A program made the translations under genes and the position numbers. The notes beneath the pieces were generated by a model. That model saw only the letters and a program-made list of their open reading frames with translations, did no database searches and was not told the origin of the DNA. This document shows positions 45,381 to 54,970 of a DNA stretch of 64,000 nucleotides, one piece after another (the first letter of the stretch is position 1; each line of letters starts with the position of its first letter). The DNA is taken from NCBI GenBank assembly GCA_015069695.1, contig JADCRZ010000005.1:62001-126000 (forward strand), in the 5' to 3' direction. Origin of the DNA: Williamsia sp. (lineage in GTDB: Bacteria > Bacteroidota > Bacteroidia > Chitinophagales > Chitinophagaceae).

Positions 45381-45860
45381 AAAACCAAATTGATATAAGG
45401 GTATTTTGGAGTCAGCGCAAAATCAATCCAAAACCCGGGTGACTGAAGAGCCAAATCAAATAAATCACTCGTAAAGGAGTAAGTAAATATATGTAGTTAA
45501 ATGCAATTAGGATGCTAATAAGGTAAAGCACAATCCAGCATTCGACTTTAATATCCTATCTATGTTTTTTAAAAGCAACTTTTTGGCCAATGGGTCCAAT
45601 AATGCTTTTGAAAACAAATTTATTATAAAGTTAGACCGCAGGCGGAACGCAGGAGGCGTTTTTCTTTTCGCCTGTTATGTTTTTTTTGGTTTGTATGGAT
45701 GATCAAGCAAATGGCGTACCCTGCCTGTGGGATGGGGTCTCAATAAGTTTAGACTGATCTGTTATGGCAGTCGGTACTCAATCAGTATAAACCCTATCCC
45801 ACTGCTTTCCAAAGTAGATTATATTTGCCTCTTACCAAACCTTTACACACATATCAAGGC
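45381..45860. other. Divergent promoter region, no gene
   Basis: About 480 A+T-rich bases between the divergently transcribed giant kinase and GAF protein. No gene or RNA motif is supported; it should hold both promoters. Confidence 0.45.
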
Positions 45861-46433
45861 ATGAACCAGAAAACCAATGAACAAGAGCGGCTTCAGGCAT
45901 TGAAAGAATATGACATCATGGATTCTTTACCCGAAGAAGACTATGATAATCTTACCTCCCTGGCGTCCCAGATCTGCGGCACTCCTATTTCTCTCATTAG
46001 CTTGCTGGACGACAAAAGACAGTGGTTCAAATCTGCCAAGGGCCTGGAAGTAAAAGAGACGCCGAAAGAGTATGCTTTTTGTGTCCACACCATTCAAAAT
46101 CCCGGTGAAGTCTTTATAATCCCTGACAGCCGGAAAGATGAACGCTTCGCAGCCAATCCCCTGGTAACCGGCGATCCCCACGTCATTTTTTATGCCGGCA
46201 TGCCGCTGGTAGATGAAAGCGGCCATGCACTGGGTTCCCTCTGTGTGATCGACGACCAGGAGCATACCCTTACGCTTTTTCAGATCACGGCCCTGAAGCA
46301 CCTGGCCAAGCAGGTAGTCAGCCTCATGCAGTTGAAAAAGAAGAACAGGGATCTGATCGCTATGATCAACGGGATGGAGCAGCGCAATGTGGAACTTGAA
46401 GAGGAATTGCACCTGATCAGGAGATCTCTTTGA
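45861..46433 (+). CDS. Stand-alone GAF domain protein
   Basis: A 190-residue cytoplasmic protein starting at ATG 45861: lead [23 protein letters not shown] core [20 protein letters not shown] with [55 protein letters not shown] and a C-terminal coiled coil. This is the common GAF type that precedes kinases. Its stop abuts the stop of the convergent histidine kinase (46433/46434). It may bind a small ligand and modulate nearby kinases. Confidence 0.88.
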   Translation: MNQKTNEQERLQALKEYDIMDSLPEEDYDNLTSLASQICGTPISLISLLDDKRQWFKSAKGLEVKETPKEYAFCVHTIQNPGEVFIIPDSRKDERFAANPLVTGDPHVIFYAGMPLVDESGHALGSLCVIDDQEHTLTLFQITALKHLAKQVVSLMQLKKKNRDLIAMINGMEQRNVELEEELHLIRRSL

Positions 46434-48455
46434 TCATGGACTATCCGCCGGCAGCAGGATATGAAAACGGGCACCCTGACCCGGACTGCTTTCAGCCCAA
46501 ATCCTCCCCCGGTGATTTTCAACGATCCGTTTGCAAAGGGCCAACCCGATACCTGTGCCCGCATACTGCTCCCGGCTGTGCAGGCGCTTGAACACTTCAA
46601 AAATACGGTTGGCATACTCCTGTTCAAAACCAATGCCGTTATCACTTACGGTGATATGGTAAATACGCCGGTGTTTAAATAAATCTCCTGTTTCCTCTGA
46701 CATTTCTTCCTCTCTGCGGCAGCAGATGTGAATGACTGGGCCGTTATCTGCTCCAGCGAACTTTAATGCATTACCGATCAGATTATAGAAAAGCTGCTGC
46801 ATCTGAAAGGGCACGGCCTGCACTGTTGGCATATTCTCAACATGAAACAAAGCGCCTTTTTCTGCGACCATCAGCTCATAGTCCCTTTGGACTTCATAAA
46901 CCACCTCGTTCAGATCGACCTGCCCGAACAATTTATCCCCTTTTAAGAGCTGCGAAAAGTCCAGTAGATCGCGGATCAGCGCTGACATCCTGCCGGTGCT
47001 GTTCTGAATTTTTGAAATGGTCTGAACCAGTGATTTAGGGACTTCGTAGCTCTTGCCAAGCACGCTGGTGAACATTTGTATTTTGCGCAAAGGCTCCTGC
47101 AGGTCGTGGCTGGCGATATAGGCAAATTGTGTCAGCTCTTCATTGGAGCGAAGCAGCTCCTGGTTGGACTGAGCCAGCTCCCGGGTCCGTAGCTGCACTT
47201 CGTTTTCAAGCGCCATCTGCAACTCCTGCTGGATGGTGACGTCCTGTGCGGTGCCGGTTAACACCAGCGGCTTACCCTCATTACTTACAATTGTTCTTCC
47301 ATTGGTGCGGATGATCCGCTTTTGTCCTGTGTGACGGTTGATCACGGTAAAGACTTCGTCCATTTCGCCTGGCCCGCCTGGTTCGAGCGCTTTTTGGATG
47401 GCCAGGCGTATCCGCTCCCTGTCCGCTTCCACTACGTTGGGAGATCCTTCGGGATTGAGCACGCCTTCTTTGACCCCGAGCCATTCCTGCAGCCGGGGTG
47501 AATAGGTTATGCAATTGGTTGTAACATCAATGCTCCAGGTAGCCAGTTGTGCCATGTCAATGGCAGCCCGCAACGTGAGCTCAGCCTCCTCAAGTTGTTT
47601 GCGGGACAGTATCTGCTCGGTTACATCGAGGGCTATATCCATTATCGCATATACCTTGCCCTGGTTGTCAAAGAGGGGCTGATAGGCAAAATTATAATAG
47701 TAGGTGCCAAGCACCCCGTTCACCTCCAGCTGGGCTGCCATACCAGTGCCGAAGAAAGGCTGGCCAGTATCGTAGATCTGGTCCAGTATGTCGTTAAAAG
47801 GTTGTCCTTCAAGTTCTGGAAGGGCCTCCAGCAGCGGTTTGCCAATGACGGAAGCATCCTTACCCCATACTTTGAGCATGGCATCATTGGCCAGTTCGAT
47901 CGTATGATAACCCTTGCCTACGAACAGGCAAATAGCCATTGGAGCATTTTCTACCAGGGAACGAAAACGGGCTTCGGAATTGTTCTGGGCTTCCAGCAGC
48001 TGCGCCCCCTTGATTTTTTCGGCTTCCTGCCGTAAAATTTTTTCGGTAAAGTCTTGAGCTATCCCACCGAAACGGGCTATGTTTCCCGCTTTATCGAAGA
48101 ATGCCATTCCACTGAAGTTGACCCACCTCAGCATGCCGTCGTCTGCACCGATTGTCCGGTAGATGGCATCGTAAGCTCCGCCATTTTCGCCCTGCAAAGC
48201 TGCCTGCACCCGTTGATCAACGCCGGCCTTGTCATCAGGATGGATGAATTTTATCGCCTGCTCGTAGGGAATGATGTTGTTCTTGGCCAGTCCGAACAGT
48301 TCCCGGCAGCGGTCATCCCAGATGACCGTGTTGGTTGCCAGGTCTACTTCCCAAACGCCAATGCCTGCTGCATTAAGGGCAAAACGGAGGCGTTCCGCAT
48401 CTTTGATAAAAGAAGCGTTTTCGGAATAAGTGTTGGCTGTATCTGGCTTCATCAT
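46434..48455 (-). CDS. PAS sensor histidine kinase (phytochrome-type HisKA)
   Basis: A 673-residue soluble kinase. Three PAS domains lie at about 20-140 (LNAAGIGVWEVDLATNTVIW), 160-290 (NAPMAICLFVGKGYHTIELA) and 300-420 (TLRAAIDMAQLATWSIDVTT). Then a coiled coil, HisKA motif FAYIASHDLQEPLRKIQMFT and an HATPase with NLIGNALKFAGADNGP and GTGIGLALCKRIVENHRGRI. The SHDLQEPLR phospho-site variant is usual for phytochrome-like kinases. No receiver domain or membrane helix. Confidence 0.93.
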   Translation of the reverse strand: MMKPDTANTYSENASFIKDAERLRFALNAAGIGVWEVDLATNTVIWDDRCRELFGLAKNNIIPYEQAIKFIHPDDKAGVDQRVQAALQGENGGAYDAIYRTIGADDGMLRWVNFSGMAFFDKAGNIARFGGIAQDFTEKILRQEAEKIKGAQLLEAQNNSEARFRSLVENAPMAICLFVGKGYHTIELANDAMLKVWGKDASVIGKPLLEALPELEGQPFNDILDQIYDTGQPFFGTGMAAQLEVNGVLGTYYYNFAYQPLFDNQGKVYAIMDIALDVTEQILSRKQLEEAELTLRAAIDMAQLATWSIDVTTNCITYSPRLQEWLGVKEGVLNPEGSPNVVEADRERIRLAIQKALEPGGPGEMDEVFTVINRHTGQKRIIRTNGRTIVSNEGKPLVLTGTAQDVTIQQELQMALENEVQLRTRELAQSNQELLRSNEELTQFAYIASHDLQEPLRKIQMFTSVLGKSYEVPKSLVQTISKIQNSTGRMSALIRDLLDFSQLLKGDKLFGQVDLNEVVYEVQRDYELMVAEKGALFHVENMPTVQAVPFQMQQLFYNLIGNALKFAGADNGPVIHICCRREEEMSEETGDLFKHRRIYHITVSDNGIGFEQEYANRIFEVFKRLHSREQYAGTGIGLALCKRIVENHRGRIWAESSPGQGARFHILLPADSP

Positions 48456-48918
48456 TTTCGACGTGGTAACAGGTTAGACCCCGGTTTCTGTTAACGGGGT
48501 TAAATTTAAGAAGCACGTTTGTTCCATTAGCATTTTTTAATAAAAAGTGCATCCTGGTAAAAGTATTCTATTACTCCCTTAACCAATTCCGGCAAAAATT
48601 GGCGCCGCTAAATAGAGAATTGCGCAAGGTGGCAAAGCTGCCAAAGGGCAGAATAATCGGCCGCCACCTGCTTACATCATGTTGTTGCATGCCTCGCTCA
48701 CCAGGTGTTTCAGGCAGTAGGAGAGACGTCCGTATTTCTCCTTTTGTTTCTTCTGAAGTTTTAAGCAGTCAGTCATCCATCACAAAATGTTCTCCTGTAG
48801 TATCTTATCGGATCGGTCCGCAACGCTTCCACTGCCGGCAGGGTGAAGTGAAAAAATTGATAGAATAGATTGGTGAACAAATCGAACAAAAGGGAAGATA
48901 GTTTCGTGAAGCCATTGT
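48456..48918. other. Gap between two histidine kinases
   Basis: About 460 bases with only short, unsupported open frames. It separates two minus-strand kinase genes, so a promoter for the left kinase should be here. Nothing else is recognised. Confidence 0.4.
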
Positions 48919-50385
48919 TCAAACTGGCAGCGTGAAATAGAATGTTGAGCCTTTACCTGGCACGCTCTCCACCCATATCCTGCCACCATGACGATGGATG
49001 ATGCCGGCAGTGATGTACAGCCCCAATCCTATACCCGGATAATTCCGTCGCTTTACATCCGGCACGCGGAAAAACCGATCGAACACTTTTTGCTGCATTT
49101 CTTTGGGTATTCCGATGCCTTGATCCTGCACACTGACAACTACATTACCTTCCAGCCTCTGACACTTGATCTGCACTTTTCCTTCCTTTGATGAATACTT
49201 GATGGCATTAGAAATCAGATTGGTCAAGACCTGTCCAATACGTTCGCTGTCTGCCAGAATTATAATGTCTTGGCACTCGGTCGTTAAGATTGAACTGTTT
49301 GGAAAAATATGCCGCTGGTCGTCCACATGTTCCTTTATTAGATTCCCTATATTGAGTAATTCCTTGTTCAGCGGCAGTTCCCCTTCGGATAATTTTGTCG
49401 TATCAAGCAACGAATTGATAAGACCCACCAGACGATCAACCTGAGCATTGGACTTCCTGATGAGATCGGTGCTTGTTGTATCCCTGCCTTCTTCCAGTAA
49501 ATCTTTTAGCACTTCCCCATATGCCCTTATGGAAGTAATCGGCGTCTTGAGCTCATGACTGGCGATGCTGATGAATTCTTCTTTCTGCCGTTCAAGCAGC
49601 TTTCGTTCGGTGATGTCGATCACCAGACCGAAACTTTCCAACGGTTCACCTTTATTGTCCCTTTTAAAATGACCAGACCCTTCTATATACCTTACCTCTC
49701 CACCTGGGAGGATGATGCGGTATTCCATATTGAAATTTCTTCCTTCCTCAGCGCAGAGAGCGGAGTAAGCTTTCACTTTTATCCGGTCTTCTTCATGAAT
49801 ACGGTGGAACCAGTCGTCGGCTGTTATATCCTCACCCGGCGCAAAGCCCATAATTGCTTTTCCTCTTTCGTCCCAGGATGTTTCGCCCGTTTTGTGGTTC
49901 CAATAGCCGTAACCCGCTTTGGCCCCTTCCAAGGCCAATTTCATTTTCTCGTTGGCGTTTAAAACTTCCTGTTCTGTTTTCTTACGTTCGGTGACATCAT
50001 TGAAAAACACGACTACCTGATTTTCGGCAGGTTTACCGATCCGACATGCATAGGCCGCATAGCAACGCTGTACATGCGCATTGGAATACTCAAAGCGTTC
50101 CGGCACGCCGGTTTTCACGATCCGGCCATAAGTATCGAACCAGCATTGCTCATGGGTCGGATCGAACTGCTTTACGGTGCTTCCGATCGGGTTTAGCAAG
50201 CCTGTTTGCTTTTCGAAAGCATGATTGACTTCCAGAAAACGGTAGTCGAAAGGTTTGTCGTTTTCATCAAAGAGAACCTCTAGTATGCAGAGGCCTTCAG
50301 TTGTCAAATCAAATAAGGTACGGTATCTTTCTTCCTTTACTCGCAAGGCCGCTTCCGATTTTTGGAGGTAAGCTTTGTCATCCAT
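48919..50385 (-). CDS. PAS sensor histidine kinase
   Basis: A 488-residue soluble kinase starting at ATG 50385 (another ATG at 50412). Two PAS domains (RYRTLFDLTTEGLCILEVLF and MKLALEGAKAGYGYWNHKTG, the second with a PAC tail ending LVIDITERK), HisKA motif FISIASHELKTPITSIRAYG and HATPase NLISNAIKYSSKEGK with GIGLGLYITAGIIHRHGGRI. The kinase core is very close to that of the giant sensor at 39018, suggesting descent from a common copy. It is the last cargo gene before the integrase. Confidence 0.93.
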   Translation of the reverse strand: MDDKAYLQKSEAALRVKEERYRTLFDLTTEGLCILEVLFDENDKPFDYRFLEVNHAFEKQTGLLNPIGSTVKQFDPTHEQCWFDTYGRIVKTGVPERFEYSNAHVQRCYAAYACRIGKPAENQVVVFFNDVTERKKTEQEVLNANEKMKLALEGAKAGYGYWNHKTGETSWDERGKAIMGFAPGEDITADDWFHRIHEEDRIKVKAYSALCAEEGRNFNMEYRIILPGGEVRYIEGSGHFKRDNKGEPLESFGLVIDITERKLLERQKEEFISIASHELKTPITSIRAYGEVLKDLLEEGRDTTSTDLIRKSNAQVDRLVGLINSLLDTTKLSEGELPLNKELLNIGNLIKEHVDDQRHIFPNSSILTTECQDIIILADSERIGQVLTNLISNAIKYSSKEGKVQIKCQRLEGNVVVSVQDQGIGIPKEMQQKVFDRFFRVPDVKRRNYPGIGLGLYITAGIIHRHGGRIWVESVPGKGSTFYFTLPV

Positions 50386-50511
50386 GGTGATGAGCTTGAA
50401 TTTGCAAAGCAAAACAAATTATATCATAGTCTTTCAATCGATTTATTTACTTCATATTATCGATACCAAACTCTAATTTCAATTAGAATCAAAAGGTGGT
50501 TGCAATTATTA

Positions 50512-51753
50512 CTAATTCGCCTCTTTCTTAAACATAGAAAGGTGAGAGGCAAACTGTTTCTTCATGTCGTTTTCAAAGCTGGCTAAATAGCTCTCAGTAG
50601 TCTTTACGTCCCTATGACCCAACGCTTCCGATATGAATTCCGTACTGGCACCAGAACGTTTTAGAACGGTAGAAAAAGAATGCCTGGCTGTATAGGTGGT
50701 GATTTTAAACGGAATGTCGAGCTTCTCGGCTATCCGCTTCGTCCACTTGTTTGTGTTCTTGATGAACTGATGAATGATCTCTTCCTTTCTTACGGCAGCT
50801 ATACCCGGTTCCAAGATAGGGAAGATGTACTGTTCTTCATTCTTTCTCTGATTGCCTCTCTTATTAATTATTTCACGCATCTCTGCGGTAATATAAATGG
50901 TGATCGGTTTAGGGCTTGATCTTCTCGCCCGTTCCGTCTTGGCTCTCTCAAACACAATGAAATCACCCTGCAGGTTTTTATATTTTAGTAGTGCAACATC
51001 CTTCATATTGATGCCATTGCCAAAATAACTGAAGAGCCAAAAATCTTTTGCTTTAGCCTCCCCTTCGTTGGACTGGTCCGGCTCATAATAATAGAATTTG
51101 CTGATGTCATCCATAGAAAGTGCTTTTTTGATGTTGCGTCCGGTAGGTATCTGGTACTTCTTCTTACCAAAGGGGTAGTTTTCTTTGGAAATGATCCCCC
51201 GTTCAATGGCTTCATTCATGACTGCCCTCAAAGCTCTTGCATAGATGCCGACAGTCGTCTTGGAGGCATTCTTTGTACCAATCATCCACTGTTCATAGGC
51301 ATGCAGAAAGTCAGGTGTTATATTTTCCAAAAGCAGGTTATTCTTAAACGAAAGCAAGCTGTTGATACTACACTGGTAACTGGAGGCAGTCCCCAGGCGC
51401 TCCTGCCTGGTGAGTTCATCGATTTGTTGCTGAAACAAAGTAGACAAGGAACCTTTGCCTATGGATTTTTGAAAGAAGCGTTTTTCGAAGGAAGTAAAGC
51501 TGAACGGTTTAAGAGTTTTGATGATCTCTACAGCCTTTGTCTGGAAGAAGCCCAAATCGTTGTTGACAGCAGTACTTTCTCGGCTAAGTCGCTTAGCTGA
51601 GAGCGAGGCAAACCCTGCCTCAGTCAGGTCTGTTCCAGTGGCATAATATTTGGCGGTGGTAATGTGATTTACACAGAGCTTGACCGGGAATTTGCCATTT
51701 TTTTTCTGTCTGCGTGTGTCAAGGGTTATGCTGACGGTAGCGGATGGTTTCAT
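50512..51753 (-). CDS. Tyrosine recombinase/integrase of the 49.7 kb island (integrase 2)
   Basis: A 413-residue enzyme; start placed at MKPSATVSITLDTRRQKKNG by alignment with integrase 1 (an in-frame extension to 51789 exists). Domains and catalytic residues are as in integrase 1: core-binding SAM-like part, RAKTERARRSS lysine strand, YTARHSFST, EALGHRDVKTTESYL with the nucleophile Tyr. By hand alignment about 44 of 413 positions differ, clustered near residues 295-330. Its start faces the att repeat at 51946, about 190 bases away, the same geometry as integrase 1. It should excise the island by recombination between the 46-base repeats. Confidence 0.93.
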   Translation of the reverse strand: MKPSATVSITLDTRRQKKNGKFPVKLCVNHITTAKYYATGTDLTEAGFASLSAKRLSRESTAVNNDLGFFQTKAVEIIKTLKPFSFTSFEKRFFQKSIGKGSLSTLFQQQIDELTRQERLGTASSYQCSINSLLSFKNNLLLENITPDFLHAYEQWMIGTKNASKTTVGIYARALRAVMNEAIERGIISKENYPFGKKKYQIPTGRNIKKALSMDDISKFYYYEPDQSNEGEAKAKDFWLFSYFGNGINMKDVALLKYKNLQGDFIVFERAKTERARRSSPKPITIYITAEMREIINKRGNQRKNEEQYIFPILEPGIAAVRKEEIIHQFIKNTNKWTKRIAEKLDIPFKITTYTARHSFSTVLKRSGASTEFISEALGHRDVKTTESYLASFENDMKKQFASHLSMFKKEAN

Positions 51754-51798
51754 AAAGCCGGTTTTAGGGTTAGATAAGAATTCGATCACTTAAATCAT

Positions 51799-52047
51799 TT
51801 GCAAGTAATTTGCAAGTATAATAACAATAAAGGTATATAATTTTAAATATATTTAAGACACAAAAAACGGAGGAAAAGCAGTACAGTAGAGGGTTTCATG
51901 ATAAGGATAAGTAAAGATAGATAAGGGTAAATAATGTATTATATTTGACTCATAATCAGGGAGTCCCAGGTTCAAATCCTGGTGGGCCCACTGAAAATCA
52001 AGCAGTTGTGAAGTAAAATTTGTAGCTGCTTTTTTTATTTGCAAGTA
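51799..52047. repeat. TTGCAAGTA sites flanking the attachment core, copy 2
   Basis: TTGCAAGTA at 51799-51807, 51810-51818 and 52039-52047, the same arrangement as at 2131-2379. Conservation of spacing on both sides of the core supports a recombinase or excisionase binding role. Confidence 0.6.
51946..51991 (+). repeat. att site: 3' fragment of tRNA-Met(CAU), copy 2
   Basis: Identical over 46 bases to 2278-2323, with the same CAU anticodon loop, T arm and acceptor strand but no 5' tRNA half. It is the right boundary of the 49.7 kb island. Confidence 0.9.
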
Positions 52048-52279
52048 TAATTTAAATAAGGAGCTTTTTTTACTCATTTTTATTCTACTTTATGTAAGCT
52101 TTCTGTTCTGTCATGCAGGTATTGTTCAGAATTGACGTAGCAATATTCATGCTTAGTGCTTAACTAAAGAATCAAGACGATTCATTTCCATTTGCCACTA
52201 TTTGAAAGTCAATTAGATAAATTAACCGACTAGTGAAAATATTCTCTGAGAGCGAGCACAGCAGAGTTAGGTTATCTAC

Positions 52280-52600
52280 CACCTTTCAGGACTGGCCCCC
52301 TGACTACTGTATGTATGAACAATTGAATGATTGGAGTAAACATATCTGCTCTTTCGACCTGGTTACTTTGCCTGACGGGCTTGGTTGTAGCCTTTATGTC
52401 CTTTGTTTACTCTTATTTTTGAATTCGTTCGCATGCTAATTTGCGGACTACTAACGTCAAAATTTCTAACCCTTGTATCCAAATCTTCTGGAAGGGTGCA
52501 TTTCGCTTTGTCCTAGATGATGCCCATTGAAACTTGGAATGAAAAGCCTTGGTGCAGTGAAAATAGCGGTCAAAAAGGCTCTTCATCATTTTTGATGTTT
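52280..52600 (-). pseudogene. Degenerate backbone remnant matching the island left end
   Basis: On the minus strand this reads FHSKFQWASSRTKR and PFQKIWIQGLEILTL, comparable to the peptide encoded at about 2760-2900. Both copies are broken and neither has a recognisable domain. Their shared place after an att core marks them as part of the element backbone. Confidence 0.45.
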
Positions 52601-52758
52601 GTCACTTACAATGGTGGTGACACACCCACACAAGTAGGTGTGCGAGCCGCTTTCAGCAGTATTATCATCGAAATATGTAAGGCTTTTTATGGGACGAGAC
52701 GATTGCCTAGAGTGTGATAGTGCAAATTAGGGGTTGAGGGACAGAACACATCGGGTTT

Positions 52759-52896
52759 TCACTTGTATTCCGCAAATTGTTTATTTAGGGTAATTTTATT
52801 TTGGATGAGCCCCAAATAAATCTGCTCGTTTTTTACACAGTATGAGTGGGTCCGGGATAAATTGAGTGATTTTTGACAGCATAGTTGGTGATAATA
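52759..52896 (-). pseudogene. Remnant of DUF234-type AAA ATPase C-terminus, doubled
   Basis: Minus-strand translation gives ITNYAVKNHSIYPGPTHTV then a stop, and in another frame YCVKNEQIYLGLIQNKITL with NKQF and a stop at 52761-52759. Both resemble the end of the ATPase encoded at 63035 (ITTFGVKNRKSYPGLIQSE). Two partial copies of the same gene end thus lie head to tail in 140 bases. Confidence 0.55.
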
Positions 52897-52911
52897 GCAT
52901 GACTCACTTTT

Positions 52912-54003
52912 CTATCTTAATTCACCCAATTTGGGTAAAATAGAATCCTTTTCATCATTAATCGAACGTAATTCAGGGAAGTGGTTTTGTAAATTAATAA
53001 TCTCGTTTATTCTCCATTTCAAACTCGGTGCTTTCGGAAGAATTTTTCCATTAGGGCTTAAATCGGAAAAATGATCATTTAAGCATTTTTCCAGTTTTCT
53101 AGTGCCGTAAAGGAGAGAAGTACCAATATCTGCGTTTCTCTCACAATCAAAAGCTTTTTTACTAAAGTTTAAGGCTCCGTATACTGCGCGAACCAAGTAA
53201 AATAATTGTATAGTAAGTACCCAACAAAGATCAGTAATGTAGAAACGTAACTGTTCATTCTGCATCCTTAAATTGTAATATACATTTGATCTCACATGAC
53301 CTGAAATGATAAGAAGCATGCAAATACTGAATATTAAAAAAGCAATTTCAGGTATACGCCAAAACAAAAGATGAATACGAGAATTGAACTTTTCAAAGAT
53401 TATATTAATCGGATCTTTTTGCCTGATATGACAAAGTTCATGAGCATAAATTACCTTCGCTGATTCTATGTCATCACCGGTTAATCCTATAAATCCCAGT
53501 GATATAATCAAATGATATTTCTTTTTAAAGTAATAGCTAGTGATATTAGCTGTGAGGTTGTTCATATCAATCCACCGAGTGATTTTATTATCCGAAATAT
53601 TAAACTTATCTAATAGTTCAGAATGCATAATTTTATAATTTTCAGGAATCAACACCCACACATTCTCTATGTTTTTTTTCAGCCGATCATTAAGTTCATT
53701 ACCAACCCTGCTTTCTTCTATTGATACATATATTGCTATCATGATAGGATATAGAAGCATAGAATATATAAAATATACGTCGAGTATTTTGTAATACCAG
53801 TGATCCACTTGTGCATCTCTAAATATTGTATATAGAAACCAGTTGTATAATATAAATAGTATACGTAAAAAGATGCGGCGTTTGCGTGATTGTGCCTTTT
53901 TCTCTCCCCTGTTTACTTCATCCAACCAATATTCTGTGATTGGTTCTGCATAATGAGTAGGCATTATATTTTCATTTGAGATGAAAGCAAATATATGCTG
54001 CAA
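52912..54003 (-). CDS. M56/M48-type integral membrane zinc peptidase
   Basis: A 363-residue membrane protein. Four hydrophobic helices (ILFILYNWFLYTIF, VYFIYSMLLYPIMIAIYV, IAFLIFSICMLLIISGHV, LCWVLTIQLFYLVRAVYG) flank a cytoplasmic part with zinc motif AHELCHIRQKDP (HExxH, about residue 183) and FDCERNADIGTSLL as a likely third-ligand segment. BlaR1/MecR1 and HtpX-like enzymes share this layout. It is the third gene of a minus-strand set after the sigma-like factor and an unknown gene, 124 bases downstream of the latter. It could cut a regulator or process a membrane-bound substrate such as the cytolysin lipoprotein; that is speculation. Confidence 0.75.
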   Translation of the reverse strand: MQHIFAFISNENIMPTHYAEPITEYWLDEVNRGEKKAQSRKRRIFLRILFILYNWFLYTIFRDAQVDHWYYKILDVYFIYSMLLYPIMIAIYVSIEESRVGNELNDRLKKNIENVWVLIPENYKIMHSELLDKFNISDNKITRWIDMNNLTANITSYYFKKKYHLIISLGFIGLTGDDIESAKVIYAHELCHIRQKDPINIIFEKFNSRIHLLFWRIPEIAFLIFSICMLLIISGHVRSNVYYNLRMQNEQLRFYITDLCWVLTIQLFYLVRAVYGALNFSKKAFDCERNADIGTSLLYGTRKLEKCLNDHFSDLSPNGKILPKAPSLKWRINEIINLQNHFPELRSINDEKDSILPKLGELR

Positions 54004-54127
54004 GGCCTATAGCAGTGAATAATTCCTTAACATCATTTTTGAATTTAATCAAACCTTATTCAAGGAATCTGAAAACAGAATAGAAAACGTTTTAAATACC
54101 GAAATGATGAATATTGAGTTACTAAAC

Positions 54128-54970
54128 TTAAATGAGCTTGTATATGTATTTTTTTGCTATTTTACTTGCAAGTTCCTTATCAATTCCTTTTTGTACCATC
54201 ATGTCAATCCATTGCTGGGAAGCACTAGCAGATTCAATAGTTAGGAATTGACCTTTTTGTCGGTTGATCAATTCATATCCGGAAACAAGTATAGCTACAA
54301 AGTAGATAATATTTTTAGGGGTTTCACCAAAATTCAATTCACCCACTTGTTTCTTATTCCCTATTGAACGACCTTCGAATAGTTCATGAACTAAGTCTTT
54401 ACCAGCTATGTTGAATACAATAGATTCTTTCGGTAAAAAATCGTAAACTATTGACTCCATTAACTTTATAAAAGTATCTTGATCTACAATTTTTCTCTCA
54501 GCCGATTGTGTAATAGCTGAATTAGTTTCTAACCCGTAAGATGCTGTATCTAAGCTATTGTCCCATTCCTTAAACTTTTCTTTTAGTATTTCGTATTCAT
54601 TAAGTCGGAATGCATCTTCAACATTCTTTTGAAACTCTATCTCTTCTAGAAACATTTCATTACCCGACTTAATCAATGTATCAATGTCAGTATTTGACTC
54701 ACCGGCATTATATAGACCTGCTAGAAATCCGTAATAATCTTCCTGTATTTGCTTCAGTATTTCTAGGTCGTCTTCGACATCGAATCTTTTTGCGATAGCG
54801 GCCAGGCCAGAATCGCTTGAGTTCCTTGTGTTGAAGAAACTCTTTAAATTAAATAAAAGATTTAGTAAAAGTTCATGTGTTATCCCTTTTTGAATATTCG
54901 CTTTTTGTTCCTCCTTCTCAGCAAGAAAATAACTCCGAACGGCTACAATATATTCGTTGTCTAATTTCAT
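54128..54970 (-). CDS. Hypothetical acidic protein coupled to the sigma-like gene
   Basis: A 280-residue, mostly helical, acidic protein with no signal peptide. Notable segments are GITHELLLNLLFNLKSFFNT, EDDLEILKQIQEDYYGFLAG, a single hydrophobic stretch NIIYFVAILVSGYELI near 230 and the end ASKIAKKYIYKLI. Its start overlaps the sigma-like stop by 4 bases (ATGA, 54967-54970), so the two are translationally coupled and probably act together, for example as factor and anti-factor or sensor. I do not recognise the family. Confidence 0.65.
   Translation of the reverse strand: MKLDNEYIVAVRSYFLAEKEEQKANIQKGITHELLLNLLFNLKSFFNTRNSSDSGLAAIAKRFDVEDDLEILKQIQEDYYGFLAGLYNAGESNTDIDTLIKSGNEMFLEEIEFQKNVEDAFRLNEYEILKEKFKEWDNSLDTASYGLETNSAITQSAERKIVDQDTFIKLMESIVYDFLPKESIVFNIAGKDLVHELFEGRSIGNKKQVGELNFGETPKNIIYFVAILVSGYELINRQKGQFLTIESASASQQWIDMMVQKGIDKELASKIAKKYIYKLI

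Larger units (their letters stand above)
2324..51991. mobile_element. 49.7 kb integrative genomic island carrying metal, sulfur and sensory cargo
   Basis: The island is bounded by identical 46-base tRNA-Met 3' fragments (2278-2323 and 51946-51991) and carries its own integrase at the right end (50512-51753). Cargo is mostly accessory: arsenic, sulfite/thiosulfate, RND efflux, copper, ribonucleotide reductase, TonB/ABC uptake and histidine kinases. I see no relaxase, type IV secretion or replication genes, so it is probably an integrative element mobilised by other means, not a self-transmissible ICE. Boundaries are read directly from the repeats; mobility today is inferred. Confidence 0.85.

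Noticed and set aside
2324-51991. The island as a self-transmissible conjugative element
   Set aside because: No relaxase, coupling protein or Tra/VirB-type genes were recognised among its proteins.
51853-52077. Open frame on the minus strand containing HQDLNLGLPDYES
   Set aside because: It is an antisense reading of the tRNA 3' fragment and att region. This peptide is a well-known false gene from tRNA sequence.
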